DNA of 64,000 nt, taken from contig NZ_CP107007.1 of assembly GCF_025725645.1 (NCBI RefSeq), forward strand, positions 186,001-250,000, read 5' to 3'. A model generated the notes under the pieces. That model had not been told where the DNA came from, did no database searches, and saw only the letters and a list, made by a program, of their open reading frames with translations. This stretch comes from Halomonas sp. GD1P12 (lineage in GTDB: Bacteria > Pseudomonadota > Gammaproteobacteria > Pseudomonadales > Halomonadaceae). Made by a program: the position numbers and the translations under genes. Numbering within the stretch: position 1 is the first letter of the stretch; each line of letters begins with the position of its first letter. This document shows, one piece after another, positions 27,884-35,669 of this stretch.

Positions 27884-28537
27884 TCAGTAGCGCCAGGTCG
27901 CGCCGACCTGGTTCGGCGCCAGCGTAATGGCGTACTCGCCTTCCAGCGTGATGGGGCCCATCGACACCCGCGCCGGCTGAAAGCGATTGATGGCGGATGA
28001 CGCCTGATTCGGCTGCGTCCAGATCTGCAGCTCGTTGACCAGCATGCCCGAGGCGAAGTTGAGCGCCGCGTCATCACCGCGCCCGTCGGCGGCGATCACC
28101 CCGGCGGCCAGCCCATTTACCACCAGCGACCCTACCCGCGCGCCCCAGCCGCGCCGCTCGCGCTCGGCGCGGGCAAGCTCGAGGCCCAGCGCCTGCACGC
28201 CGCTCAAATCACCGCTCGCCTTCAAGCGCTCGTAGCGCGCCAGCGCCGCCGGGTGCGGCTGACGATCGGTGAACATGCCGCCCAGCGCCAGCGCGGACTT
28301 CACCGCGCCCACCCGTGCATCGAACCGATCGTCGGAATCGCTGGCCTCACTCGACTGGTAAACGTTCACCGCCAGGCTTGTGGCGTAGATGCCGCTCCAC
28401 CCCCACTGCCAAAGATTCGCCTGACGCGCACCGTTTTCGAACACGTCGTCATAGGCCGCCCAGTCACTGGAAGACTGCGCAAAAGCGGGAAGAGTGAACG
28501 CGCACGCAAACGCGCAGAGCCAGAGACGTAGCCGCAT
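27884..28537 (-). CDS. Exported protein of unknown function
   Basis: A 217-aa protein with a clear signal peptide (MRLRLWLCAFACAFTLPAFA, cleaved after AFA). The start is ATG 28537; the longer frame adds 15 residues before the signal peptide and is unlikely. The mature part has a Gly/Ala-rich middle (residues about 130-165, VGSLVVNGLAAGVIAADG) that could be a membrane-associated helix, and ends in a short beta-like stretch with an aromatic last residue. I do not recognise a family. It stands alone between the PilZ gene and the cas1 remnant. Confidence 0.72.
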   Translation of the reverse strand: MRLRLWLCAFACAFTLPAFAQSSSDWAAYDDVFENGARQANLWQWGWSGIYATSLAVNVYQSSEASDSDDRFDARVGAVKSALALGGMFTDRQPHPAALARYERLKASGDLSGVQALGLELARAERERRGWGARVGSLVVNGLAAGVIAADGRGDDAALNFASGMLVNELQIWTQPNQASSAINRFQPARVSMGPITLEGEYAITLAPNQVGATWRY

Positions 28538-28697
28538 GATCGAAAGCCTATAAGGAGGAAAAAGTAACGCTAAGCGTAGCACGCCCGGCCTAAAGCGACG
28601 GTTGAAACGCCTCTTTTCCAGGCTTAAGTATGACGAGGATTAATGGCGTTCGAGCAGCGCGGATGGTTAGATGATGAAAAAGACTTAGGGGCGCCCC

Positions 28698-28887
28698 ATG
28701 GATGACGTTTCGTCGAATGACCTGAAGACCATCCTGCACTCGAAGCGGGCCAATCTTTACTACCTGCAGCACTGTCGCGTATTGGTCAACGGCGGCCGGG
28801 TCGAGTACGTCACCGATGAAGGCAGCGAATCGCGCTACAAGAATATTCACCATTGCTAACATCACCTCGGGTCTGATGGGCGGGTAA
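28698..28887 (+). pseudogene. cas1: Decayed type I-F cas1 (5' fragment)
   Basis: ATG 28698 opens a 53-residue frame that reads MDDVSSNDLKTILHSKRANL, then YYLQHCRVLVNGGRVEYVTD, EGSESRYKNI, before running into HHC and a stop. From memory this is nearly identical to the N terminus of type I-F Cas1, whose next residues are YWNIPIANTT-x-LLLGTG. The match resumes in the +1 frame at 28849-28884 as TIANITSGLMGG and then stops, so there is a frameshift near 28848 and the rest of the gene (about 260 residues with the integrase active site) is missing. A ribosome binding site (TTAGGGG) is kept. No other cas gene or CRISPR repeat was found. Confidence 0.85.
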
Positions 28888-29472
28888 ATCATGTTTACGC
28901 CGAGTCCTTGGTCCCCTGTGAGCGCGCTTCGACACACCAGTTATTGTGCAAGAGAACGTACATTGGACGATACTGAAGCTTAGCGCAGTTCTTTGCTTGA
29001 GCTTTTGGGCTGCCGATTTTGCGCTTCACTCGCTTGACGAGCTTCTTGTAGGTATTGGTCCTAGTGAACCCTTTCTTATTTTTCATTTATATGCAGTAAT
29101 TTAAGCGGAGTATATTCCGCCCCTTAGCGAAGGGGGCCTACCTTAAGCTGATCACATTTTGGCCGTAGACCAAGTGTGAAAAATATATGGGATAAAAAAG
29201 ATAAGGGATTGGTTTTTCATGGGAGGCCCATCTTAAGCGTGACCATTGGAAGTGCTGAAGGGGGTTCAAAAGACGCCACAGAATCATTCTTACGGCCAGG
29301 CTAACTCTGCGGTCTCACTTTATAAGATGCCGATTTTCACAGGCCTGTATTTCTTCCACTAAAAGCTTGGTCAGTTATTGAGTCTCTTGGTTCCTAATGG
29401 CCATATCGAGAGTAACCTCCGCATCTAAGCAAAAAATATTAAGCTGACGAGTTGACCGTCCATATAGCTCTT
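28888..29472. other. AT-rich intergenic DNA between the cas1 remnant and the HEPN gene
   Basis: No convincing gene. A short Lys/Arg-rich minus-strand frame (28895-29086) has no ribosome binding site. Two adjacent hairpins occur: GCGGA/TCCGC (29105-29120) and CCCCTT-AGCG-AAGGGG (29120-29135). Two diverged direct repeats with a shared CTTAAGC core lie at about 29132-29162 and 29221-29249. The base composition drops sharply from the GC-rich chromosome here. Confidence 0.6.
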
Positions 29473-30357
29473 TTAAATACTTGCTATGTTTTTAATTCTA
29501 AAATCACCATTTTCTGAAATCTCAATAATATGGGAAACATTTTTTTTATCAAATAATGCGTCATTGCCAAAATCACACTGAAGAATTTCCATTCCTTGAA
29601 ATACAAAAGGACCTATGCTTGCTAGTTTCTTCTCGTCTTTATAGTGTTTAACTTTTTCGAATAACCCGCTTAATGATGGCTCTCCATGCATTAGGAAATG
29701 TCGCCAACACATTATTTTATACAAAGGAGCTTCAATTAGAACCTGTCCACTACTTGGTGTGTCATCAGTGCTTGCTAATGCACCAATTATAATTCCAGTG
29801 ATTTGACCGAACATAAGTGCTGTTTTAAAAAGCTTAATGAAGTCATCATAATCTAAAGAGATTTTGTGGTTTGCGTTGTGAGTTATTTCATGCCTTTTAT
29901 CATATAGTTTTTTCAGTGATGTCCTCCAAGATTTAAAGTAAGTAATCATAGATAGTTGTGCTAATTTTGTTTCATTTTCGAATATAAAAGCATGTGTGTT
30001 ATATTCGTCAATAACCGTAAGAAAATTCTTTTTGTATAACGGATAAAAAGCTTTTTTAACTCCATCTAAGTTTTGAAAATTCTGTATCGAGGCTAAATAT
30101 TCATGCAGAATATAAGGCTCACTTCTAAGTTCCTCGATATATTCTGTGTATTTTTCATGTGTTCTCTTTAAAATTTCTTCTTCGAAGCCGTCTATGTTTA
30201 CTAAACAAGTTATGAAAGAATCTCTTGTGAAAGTTTCAAGTGCTCGTACAGTAAAAACAATAGATTGCATTAAAGCCAGTTCTGTCGAATCACTTTTAAT
30301 TCTTGGTTGGTTATGTGAGAAATATATGAGAAGACAGTTTTTTCCAACATTGTGCAT
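29473..30357 (-). CDS. HEPN-domain protein in an AT-rich island
   Basis: A 294-aa protein with strongly AT-rich codons, unlike its neighbours. The helical middle region (about residues 36-165) ends in LYDKRHEITHNANHK, where R155-x4-H160 fits the R-x4-6-H signature of HEPN RNases; ALETFTRDSF near residue 39 is a typical first helix. The C-terminal 110 residues are not recognised. There is no partner antitoxin or nucleotidyltransferase gene in frame beside it. The start is uncertain (ATG 30357 or ATG 30270) because no good ribosome binding site is seen. The gene looks recently acquired; a defence or toxin role is inference. Confidence 0.72.
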   Translation of the reverse strand: MHNVGKNCLLIYFSHNQPRIKSDSTELALMQSIVFTVRALETFTRDSFITCLVNIDGFEEEILKRTHEKYTEYIEELRSEPYILHEYLASIQNFQNLDGVKKAFYPLYKKNFLTVIDEYNTHAFIFENETKLAQLSMITYFKSWRTSLKKLYDKRHEITHNANHKISLDYDDFIKLFKTALMFGQITGIIIGALASTDDTPSSGQVLIEAPLYKIMCWRHFLMHGEPSLSGLFEKVKHYKDEKKLASIGPFVFQGMEILQCDFGNDALFDKKNVSHIIEISENGDFRIKNIASI

Positions 30358-31388
30358 TGATCTTAAAAAAGAGAAGGTGTGTGAAGAGTAGTTGCTCCTG
30401 TCAAAATAAAGCTTGTTTTTTTACTGATATTAATTTTCATATATTTATATCCAGTAAGCGTGGTTGAGAATAGCATATACGCATGCAGAAGTAGGTGAGA
30501 GAATATTTTATTTAACGCAAAGTGCTGTAAGTGACTTACGACTCATTTCTTTTGCTTTTTTTAGCATGCTAAGTTGCTCGTGCCAATTCTTTGTCATTTC
30601 TACTTAAAGCGCGTCTTATTAATCCAAGTATCACTGCATCACAAAACGCCGATTATCAATGTATTGCGCTTAATTGTATACCCCCAGCCACCCCCGTCTC
30701 CTTATGAGCGAGCTGAGTCTCCATGAGTATAAAATTGAGATACAGCATGCCAAGCTTCACTAGCCTTCGTTCAAAGCCATCTTCAGGAGCGCCAGTTTAG
30801 TCATGTTCTCGCTCAATACGTAGTGGTGGAATTTTTGTCCTAAGAAGACTACACACTACTGACCTGTTTATGAACGAAATTCTTTCAACGATTCGAGGGT
30901 TTGAGTATCTAGCGAAATAACATGGACCTGGCGAGCATTCATTTTTATTCACCAGAGTGCGTCAGGTACTATCTTGAAGTAAAATTTAATGTCACTCGTC
31001 AAAACGAACCATGCTAGGTCTTGAAGCAGTGCTTAGTATCATTCAGATGGTTTTAAGGGTAGTGGTACGTGGTTTAGAATGGCTCAGTGATCATAAGAAG
31101 CTCGAAAAATTGAACCTCGACTAATGCGGACAGCGCTGAGAAAGTACCGTTTTACCTGATGTTTTTTTATGTGGCGTCGCTAATTATATGCCTAAAGTTA
31201 AGTATAAAAAATGGCATGCAGAAACGATGGATGCAAAATGTAATACGGTGGAAGCCAAGGCAATTAAAAAGTCGATAGTACTTGATCTAGAAAGCTTGAA
31301 ACGAGGTAAGTAATCTAAAGTATTTAATTTAATACGGACAAGGACTTGAGTTTTTACTTTGGCTTGTAAAAACCTGTTAAAGGATTAA
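30358..31388. other. AT-rich stretch without a convincing gene
   Basis: About 1 kb of AT-rich DNA with no supported gene. Two very short plus-strand frames exist: 31011-31124 (37 aa, ending WLSDHKKLEKLNLD) and 31188-31313 (41 aa, Lys-rich). Neither has a ribosome binding site. No terminal inverted repeats or transposase could be recognised. It may be decayed mobile-element DNA. Confidence 0.5.
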
Positions 31389-31427
31389 CCCCACCGTTCA
31401 AGGAATCCAAGCACTCAAACGGTGGGG
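31389..31427. terminator. Hairpin flanking the right edge of the island
   Basis: A perfect 10-bp inverted repeat CCCCACCGTT / AACGGTGGGG with a 19-base loop. It is 28 bases beyond the stop of the minus-strand gene at 31455. There is no strong T-run, so factor-independent termination is possible but not certain. Confidence 0.5.
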
Positions 31428-31454
31428 CCATACTAGCGAGAAGGAAGCTTAACG

Positions 31455-31760
31455 TTATTTCTCGCCCTCATCCCAGTGTTCCATCGCGCGCTTGTCATCG
31501 GGCAGGCGGACGATGTCGTCGAGGCTGAGTTTGCCGTGGGTTTTGAAGCGGTGGCCGTGGGCGTCGAGAATGGCGGCGACGCTGCCAACGCTGACGCCTT
31601 CGTCTTCCCGGTAGGTTTCCACCTTCACCCGCACGATACGGTTTTGGTAACGGGCGGAGAGGATGTCGCCGCGGCGGGGGGCGTCGTGGTTCGGGTCGTT
31701 CTTGAAGTATTCCGATACGCTGGTTTTGCCTGGGTCGTCCCATTCGATGTGTTGATGCAT
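31455..31760 (-). CDS. Conserved-looking hypothetical protein
   Basis: A 101-aa acidic protein that begins MHQHIEWDDPGKTSVSEYFK. The middle RRGDILSARYQNRIVRVKVE suggests a small beta-barrel. A good ribosome binding site (AAAAGGACCC) precedes the ATG and codon use is like the chromosome core, so it is likely real and marks the return to core DNA. I do not recognise the family. Confidence 0.7.
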   Translation of the reverse strand: MHQHIEWDDPGKTSVSEYFKNDPNHDAPRRGDILSARYQNRIVRVKVETYREDEGVSVGSVAAILDAHGHRFKTHGKLSLDDIVRLPDDKRAMEHWDEGEK

Positions 31761-32119
31761 TCTGCGGGTCCTTTTACCGGGTGAATGATGAGCTTAGTGT
31801 AGTTTGTAATGTCGGCAATCGGCCACCTGTGCCCTTTTTCATTAGAGGCCCCGTGGAATCGCCTTATCGAAAGGCGGTGGCACGCATCATTTTTAGGCGC
31901 AAAGGCGTTTGATTGTTTCGTTCTGGCTATTTCATCAACAGCTATGCACTTTTTTGGTTCAAATTTTAACTGAGTGATCGTTTGTGGTGCGTTTTTCGCT
32001 TTGTGGGCGCAGGCTGGAAGCGAGCCAACCGCGTTATGCATCGAGGTTGCACCGCCAATAAATTGAAAAAACTTTTCAAAACAGTGTCTTGTTATAGGGC
32101 ATGCCATATTGGTGCAAAG
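31761..32119. other. Upstream regulatory region of glnA
   Basis: No gene seen. The stretch is moderately AT-rich. A GCACC half-site of the NtrC type occurs near 32050-32056, and TTGGTGCA lies at 32109-32116 just before the sigma-54 promoter. These may be enhancer positions for NtrC. Confidence 0.4.
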
Positions 32120-32136
32120 TTGGCACGCTACATGCT
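32120..32136 (+). promoter_or_regulatory. Sigma-54 promoter of glnA
   Basis: TTGGCACGCTACATGCT carries the -24 GG and -12 GC elements with the required ten-base spacing and an intact TTGGCACG box. The expected transcript would start near 32147 and have a leader of about 220 bases before glnA. NtrC (glnG), encoded downstream, is the expected activator. Confidence 0.8.
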
Positions 32137-32369
32137 TACTAAAAGGCAACGGCTGGCGTCGTAGGCAAACGCTTTTGGGCGTGCTACAACGAGAGCCGGT
32201 TTACCTTGAATCGCAGGTGTCAGGGCGGGAGTCAGCGCCTATCACGCGAACAAACAACGAAGGCGTGGCTTACGCACGTTGCGTACGACGGCTTTGTTCA
32301 ACAATACGTTTAATCGATCGCTTACAGTACACGCTTTAAGCCACGCTCATACCGGAGACGGAGAACAGT

Positions 32370-33776
32370 ATGTCAGCCAAGACGCTCGCGCTAATCGAAG
32401 AAAATGAAGTCAAGTGGGTAGATCTGCGTTTCACCGATACGCGCGGTAAAGAGCAGCACGTCACCGTACCGGCACGGGACGTCGACGAAGAGTTTTTTGA
32501 AAACGGCCAAATGTTCGATGGCTCCTCCATCGAAGGCTGGAAAGGCATCAACGAATCCGACATGATTCTGCGTCCCGAAGACGGCACTGCCTTCCTCGAC
32601 CCCTTCACCGAAGACGCGACCATCATCCTGCGTTGCGACATCATCGAGCCGGCCACCATGCAGGGCTACGATCGCGACCCGCGCTCCATCGCCAAGCGCG
32701 CTGAAGCCTACCTCGAGTCCACTGGCCTTGGCGATACCGCCTTCTTCGGCCCGGAGCCCGAGTTCTTCATCTTCGATCAGGTGCACTGGAAAACCGATAT
32801 CCAGGGTTCCATGTTCAAGATCAGCTCTGAAGAGGGCGCTTGGGCGACCGACAGCGACGTCGAAGGCGGCAACCTTGGCCACCGCCCGCGCGTGAAAGGC
32901 GGCTACTTCCCGGTGCCGCCGGTCGACAGCTTCCACGACATCCGTGGCGCGATGTGTAACACCCTCGAAGCGATCGGCCAGAGCGTCGAAGTGCATCACC
33001 ACGAAGTAGCGAACGCCGGCCAGAACGAAATCGGCGTGAAGTTCAACACGCTGGTGAAAAAGGCCGACGAAGTTCAGGAAATGAAGTACGTGATCCACAA
33101 CGTGGCGCACGCTTACGGCAAGACCGCCACCTTCATGCCGAAGCCGCTGGTGGGCGATAACGGTTCGGGCATGCACGTGCACCAGTCGTTCTGGAAGGAT
33201 GGTGAAAACCAGTTCGCCGGCGACGAGTACGCGGGTCTTTCTGAAATGGCGCTTTACTACATCGGCGGTGTGATCAAGCACGCTCGCGCCCTGAACGCGT
33301 TCACCAACGCGTCGACCAACTCCTACAAGCGTCTGGTACCGGGTTTCGAAGCGCCGGTCATGCTCGCCTACAGTGCGCGTAACCGCTCTGCCTCCATCCG
33401 CATTCCGTACACCGCGAGCCCGAAAGGCAAGCGTGTCGAAACTCGCTTCCCCGACCCGACTGCCAACCCGTACCTGGCGTTCGCGGCGATGCTGATGGCC
33501 GGTATCGACGGCATCAAGAACAAGATCCACCCGGGCGACGCGATGGACAAGAACCTGTACGACCTGCCGCCGGAAGAGGGCAAGGCCGTACCGACCGTCG
33601 CCAACAGCCTGGATCAGGCGCTGGAAGCGCTCGACGCCGACCGCGCGTTCCTGACCGAAGGTGGCGTGTTCACCGACGACATGATCGATGCCTACATCGA
33701 GCTGAAGATGGAAGAAGTCACGCGCATGCGCATGGCCACACACCCGATCGAGTTCGACATGTACTACAGCTGCTAA
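32370..33776 (+). CDS. glnA: Type I glutamine synthetase
   Basis: A 468-aa glutamine synthetase (GSI-beta) that makes glutamine from glutamate, ammonia and ATP, forming a dodecamer. Motifs: [17 protein letters not shown], the EPEFFIFD metal site, [20 protein letters not shown] and [10 protein letters not shown]. The adenylylation tyrosine is Y397 in [10 protein letters not shown], so activity is probably controlled by GlnE. The gene is driven from a sigma-54 promoter and ends in a strong terminator. Confidence 0.98.
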   Translation: MSAKTLALIEENEVKWVDLRFTDTRGKEQHVTVPARDVDEEFFENGQMFDGSSIEGWKGINESDMILRPEDGTAFLDPFTEDATIILRCDIIEPATMQGYDRDPRSIAKRAEAYLESTGLGDTAFFGPEPEFFIFDQVHWKTDIQGSMFKISSEEGAWATDSDVEGGNLGHRPRVKGGYFPVPPVDSFHDIRGAMCNTLEAIGQSVEVHHHEVANAGQNEIGVKFNTLVKKADEVQEMKYVIHNVAHAYGKTATFMPKPLVGDNGSGMHVHQSFWKDGENQFAGDEYAGLSEMALYYIGGVIKHARALNAFTNASTNSYKRLVPGFEAPVMLAYSARNRSASIRIPYTASPKGKRVETRFPDPTANPYLAFAAMLMAGIDGIKNKIHPGDAMDKNLYDLPPEEGKAVPTVANSLDQALEALDADRAFLTEGGVFTDDMIDAYIELKMEEVTRMRMATHPIEFDMYYSC

Positions 33777-33813
33777 GCAGCGGCCCACCTCACCTTCGAG
33801 GTGTATTGGCTCC

Positions 33814-33839
33814 AAACCCCGCCTCGGCGGGGTTTTTTT
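33814..33839 (+). terminator. Terminator after glnA
   Basis: AAACCCCGCC-TC-GGCGGGGTTT followed by a T-run, about 40 bases after the glnA stop. Confidence 0.93.
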
Positions 33840-33853
33840 ATGGGGGAATCGCC

Positions 33854-34399
33854 ATGAAAGCGACATTCGATCGGTGGGCGCGCCGGGCCAAAGCGCCAAT
33901 GCTTTGCGTCCTGGCGGGGAGCCTGACGCTGTGGCTGGCAGAAAGCCCGGCCCAGGCGCAAACGGTGTACCGTGTGGTCGATGAGAGCGGCCGGGTGACC
34001 TACACCGACAACCCGGAAAGCGGTGGCGAGGCCGTGACGCTGGCGCCACTGCCGAGCGTGCAGGGCGCGCCGCCGCCTCCGCCGTCACGCAGCCAGGCGC
34101 GGCCCGGTCAGCCCTTCATGCCCTATGACCGGTTCGCGATCGAAAGCCCGGCGCCCGACACGCGGCTCGACGACACGATGACGCCGGTGGATGTGCGCGT
34201 TCAGCCGCCGCTGCGCGAGGATCACCAGATTCGGCTGCTGGTGAACGGCGAGATCAGCCAATCGGCGCTACACAGCGACGCCTTCTGGCTCACCGGGCTC
34301 ACTCAGGGGGCGCATCGGCTGGAAGCCGAGCTGCTCGACAGCCAGGGGCGGGTTCAGCACCGCACCGAAGCGGTGAGTATCATCGTCGCGCCGCGATGA
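33854..34399 (+). CDS. DUF4124 domain-containing exported protein
   Basis: A 181-aa protein with a signal peptide (about residues 1-35, cleaved near AQA). Directly after it, QTVYRVVDESGRVTYTDNPE is a DUF4124 domain. A proline-rich linker (SVQGAPPPPPSRSQARP) leads to a C-terminal beta-sandwich-like domain (about residues 95-181). The start is ATG 33854 with a GGGGGAATC ribosome binding site. DUF4124 genes often sit beside ntrBC in gammaproteobacteria; the function is unknown. Confidence 0.87.
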   Translation: MKATFDRWARRAKAPMLCVLAGSLTLWLAESPAQAQTVYRVVDESGRVTYTDNPESGGEAVTLAPLPSVQGAPPPPPSRSQARPGQPFMPYDRFAIESPAPDTRLDDTMTPVDVRVQPPLREDHQIRLLVNGEISQSALHSDAFWLTGLTQGAHRLEAELLDSQGRVQHRTEAVSIIVAPR

Positions 34400-34401
34400 T
34401 G

Positions 34402-34541
34402 TGCACTAAAATAGTGCATTGGCGTCGTGTGAATTTTACGCCGCGTTGCAATGGCGCATCGTTTTGCGCCGCCTTGAGGCGATTAATCCATCAGGGGCGC
34501 GATCGATGCGCGATTGGCGCGCTTTTTGCACTTTCAGTGCA
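34402..34541. promoter_or_regulatory. NtrC-like palindromes in front of glnL
   Basis: Three inverted repeats lie in the 211-base gap before glnL. TGCACTAAAATAGTGCA (34402-34418) and TGCACTTTCAGTGCA (34527-34541) closely resemble the NtrC consensus TGCACC-N5-GGTGCA. A weaker GGCGCA/TGCGCC pair lies at 34453-34470. They are placed to let NtrC autoregulate the glnLG operon, as in enteric bacteria. Confidence 0.65.
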
Positions 34542-34610
34542 TGCGCTTGCGACCCAACGATTGAACCTCGCAGCACCACGCGACTTACCCAAGGCCCCTC
34601 AGGACACGCC

Positions 34611-35669
34611 ATGTATCAGCGTTTACTCGAACATCTCACCACCGCCGTGCTGCTGCTGGATGGTGAACTGCGCGTTGGCTGGATGAACCCTGCCGCTGAA
34701 GCGCTGTTGGCCGTGAGTATCAGCCGCGTGAAGGGCATGAGCCTGGATACCCTTTTGGGCTGCGGCGAAAGCGTCGATAGCGTGTTGGCCAAGGCGCGCG
34801 ACGCCTTTCATCCCTACACCCAGCGCGAGGCGCGCATTACGCCGCTCAACGGCGAGCCGCTCACGGTGGACTACACGGTCACGCCGCTCTCGGCGGATGA
34901 ATTGCTGCTGGAAGTCGAACCCCGCGACCGTTTGATGCAGATCTCCCGCGAGGAGGCGCTGACGACCCGCCAGGAGACCATCAAGGTGCTGGCTCGGGGC
35001 CTGGCCCACGAGGTGAAAAACCCGCTGGGCGGTATTCGCGGCGCCGCCCAACTATTGGAGCGCGATCTTGATGATCCGGCGCTGCGCGAGTACACCCGTA
35101 TCATCGTCGAAGAGGTCGACCGGCTGAAGGACCTGGTAGATTCGATGCTCGGCCCGAATCGTATGACTCGCCATGCCCCGGTCAATATTCACAAGATTCT
35201 GGAGCGGGTGCGGGCGCTGCTGCTGGCCGAACACCCGACGGTGACCATCACCCGCGACTACGACCCGAGCCTGCCAGAGCTCTCCGGCGACGAGTCGCAG
35301 ATGATTCAGGCGGTGCTGAACGTGGCGCGCAACGCCGTGCAGGCGATGACCGAAGCCCAGGTCGAGGCGCCGGAGCTGGTGCTGCGCACCCGCGCCAAGC
35401 GCCAGTTCACCCTGGGCGCGGAGCGCCACCGGCTGGTCAGTGAGGTAGGCCTGATCGACAACGGCCCCGGCATTCCGGAAGCCCTGCGCGCCACGCTGTT
35501 TTACCCCATGGTCTCCGGGCGCGCGGAAGGCAGCGGCCTGGGCCTCTCGATCGCTCAGTCGATTCTGCATCAACATCACGGATTGATCGAATGCGACTCA
35601 CACCCGGGACGGACTGAGTTTCGTCTTTTAATTCCGCTGGTTAATCCTCTTACCGGAGACGCGTCATGA
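34611..35669 (+). CDS. glnL: Nitrogen regulation sensor kinase NtrB
   Basis: A 352-aa cytosolic histidine kinase/phosphatase. PAS domain about residues 3-105 (LLLDGELRVGWMNPAAEALL), H-box with H133 (GLAHEVKNPLGGIRGAAQLL), and HATPase domain with NVARNAVQAM, DNGPGIPEAL and GSGLGLSIAQSIL. It phosphorylates NtrC under nitrogen limitation and is switched by PII. The start is ATG 34611 with an AGGA ribosome binding site; the frame upstream reads through the operator palindromes and is not coding. The stop overlaps glnG (ATGA). Confidence 0.96.
   Translation: MYQRLLEHLTTAVLLLDGELRVGWMNPAAEALLAVSISRVKGMSLDTLLGCGESVDSVLAKARDAFHPYTQREARITPLNGEPLTVDYTVTPLSADELLLEVEPRDRLMQISREEALTTRQETIKVLARGLAHEVKNPLGGIRGAAQLLERDLDDPALREYTRIIVEEVDRLKDLVDSMLGPNRMTRHAPVNIHKILERVRALLLAEHPTVTITRDYDPSLPELSGDESQMIQAVLNVARNAVQAMTEAQVEAPELVLRTRAKRQFTLGAERHRLVSEVGLIDNGPGIPEALRATLFYPMVSGRAEGSGLGLSIAQSILHQHHGLIECDSHPGRTEFRLLIPLVNPLTGDAS

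Noticed and set aside
28590..28937. 115-codon minus-strand frame over the cas1 remnant
   Set aside because: It is antisense to the fragment whose plus-strand reading matches Cas1f, and has no supporting signals.
28895..29086. 63-codon Lys/Arg-rich minus-strand frame
   Set aside because: No ribosome binding site or recognisable family; it could be a chance frame in the island edge.
30680..31120. Possible transposase remnant in the AT-rich stretch
   Set aside because: Short translated pieces in several frames could not be linked to a transposase family and no terminal inverted repeats were seen.
28888..31454. CRISPR array expected near the cas1 remnant
   Set aside because: I looked for regularly spaced repeats of about 28 bases and for the I-F repeat pattern and saw none.
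32391..34088. 565-codon minus-strand frame opposite glnA
   Set aside because: High GC leaves long antisense frames open. It mirrors glnA codon structure and crosses the glnA terminator.
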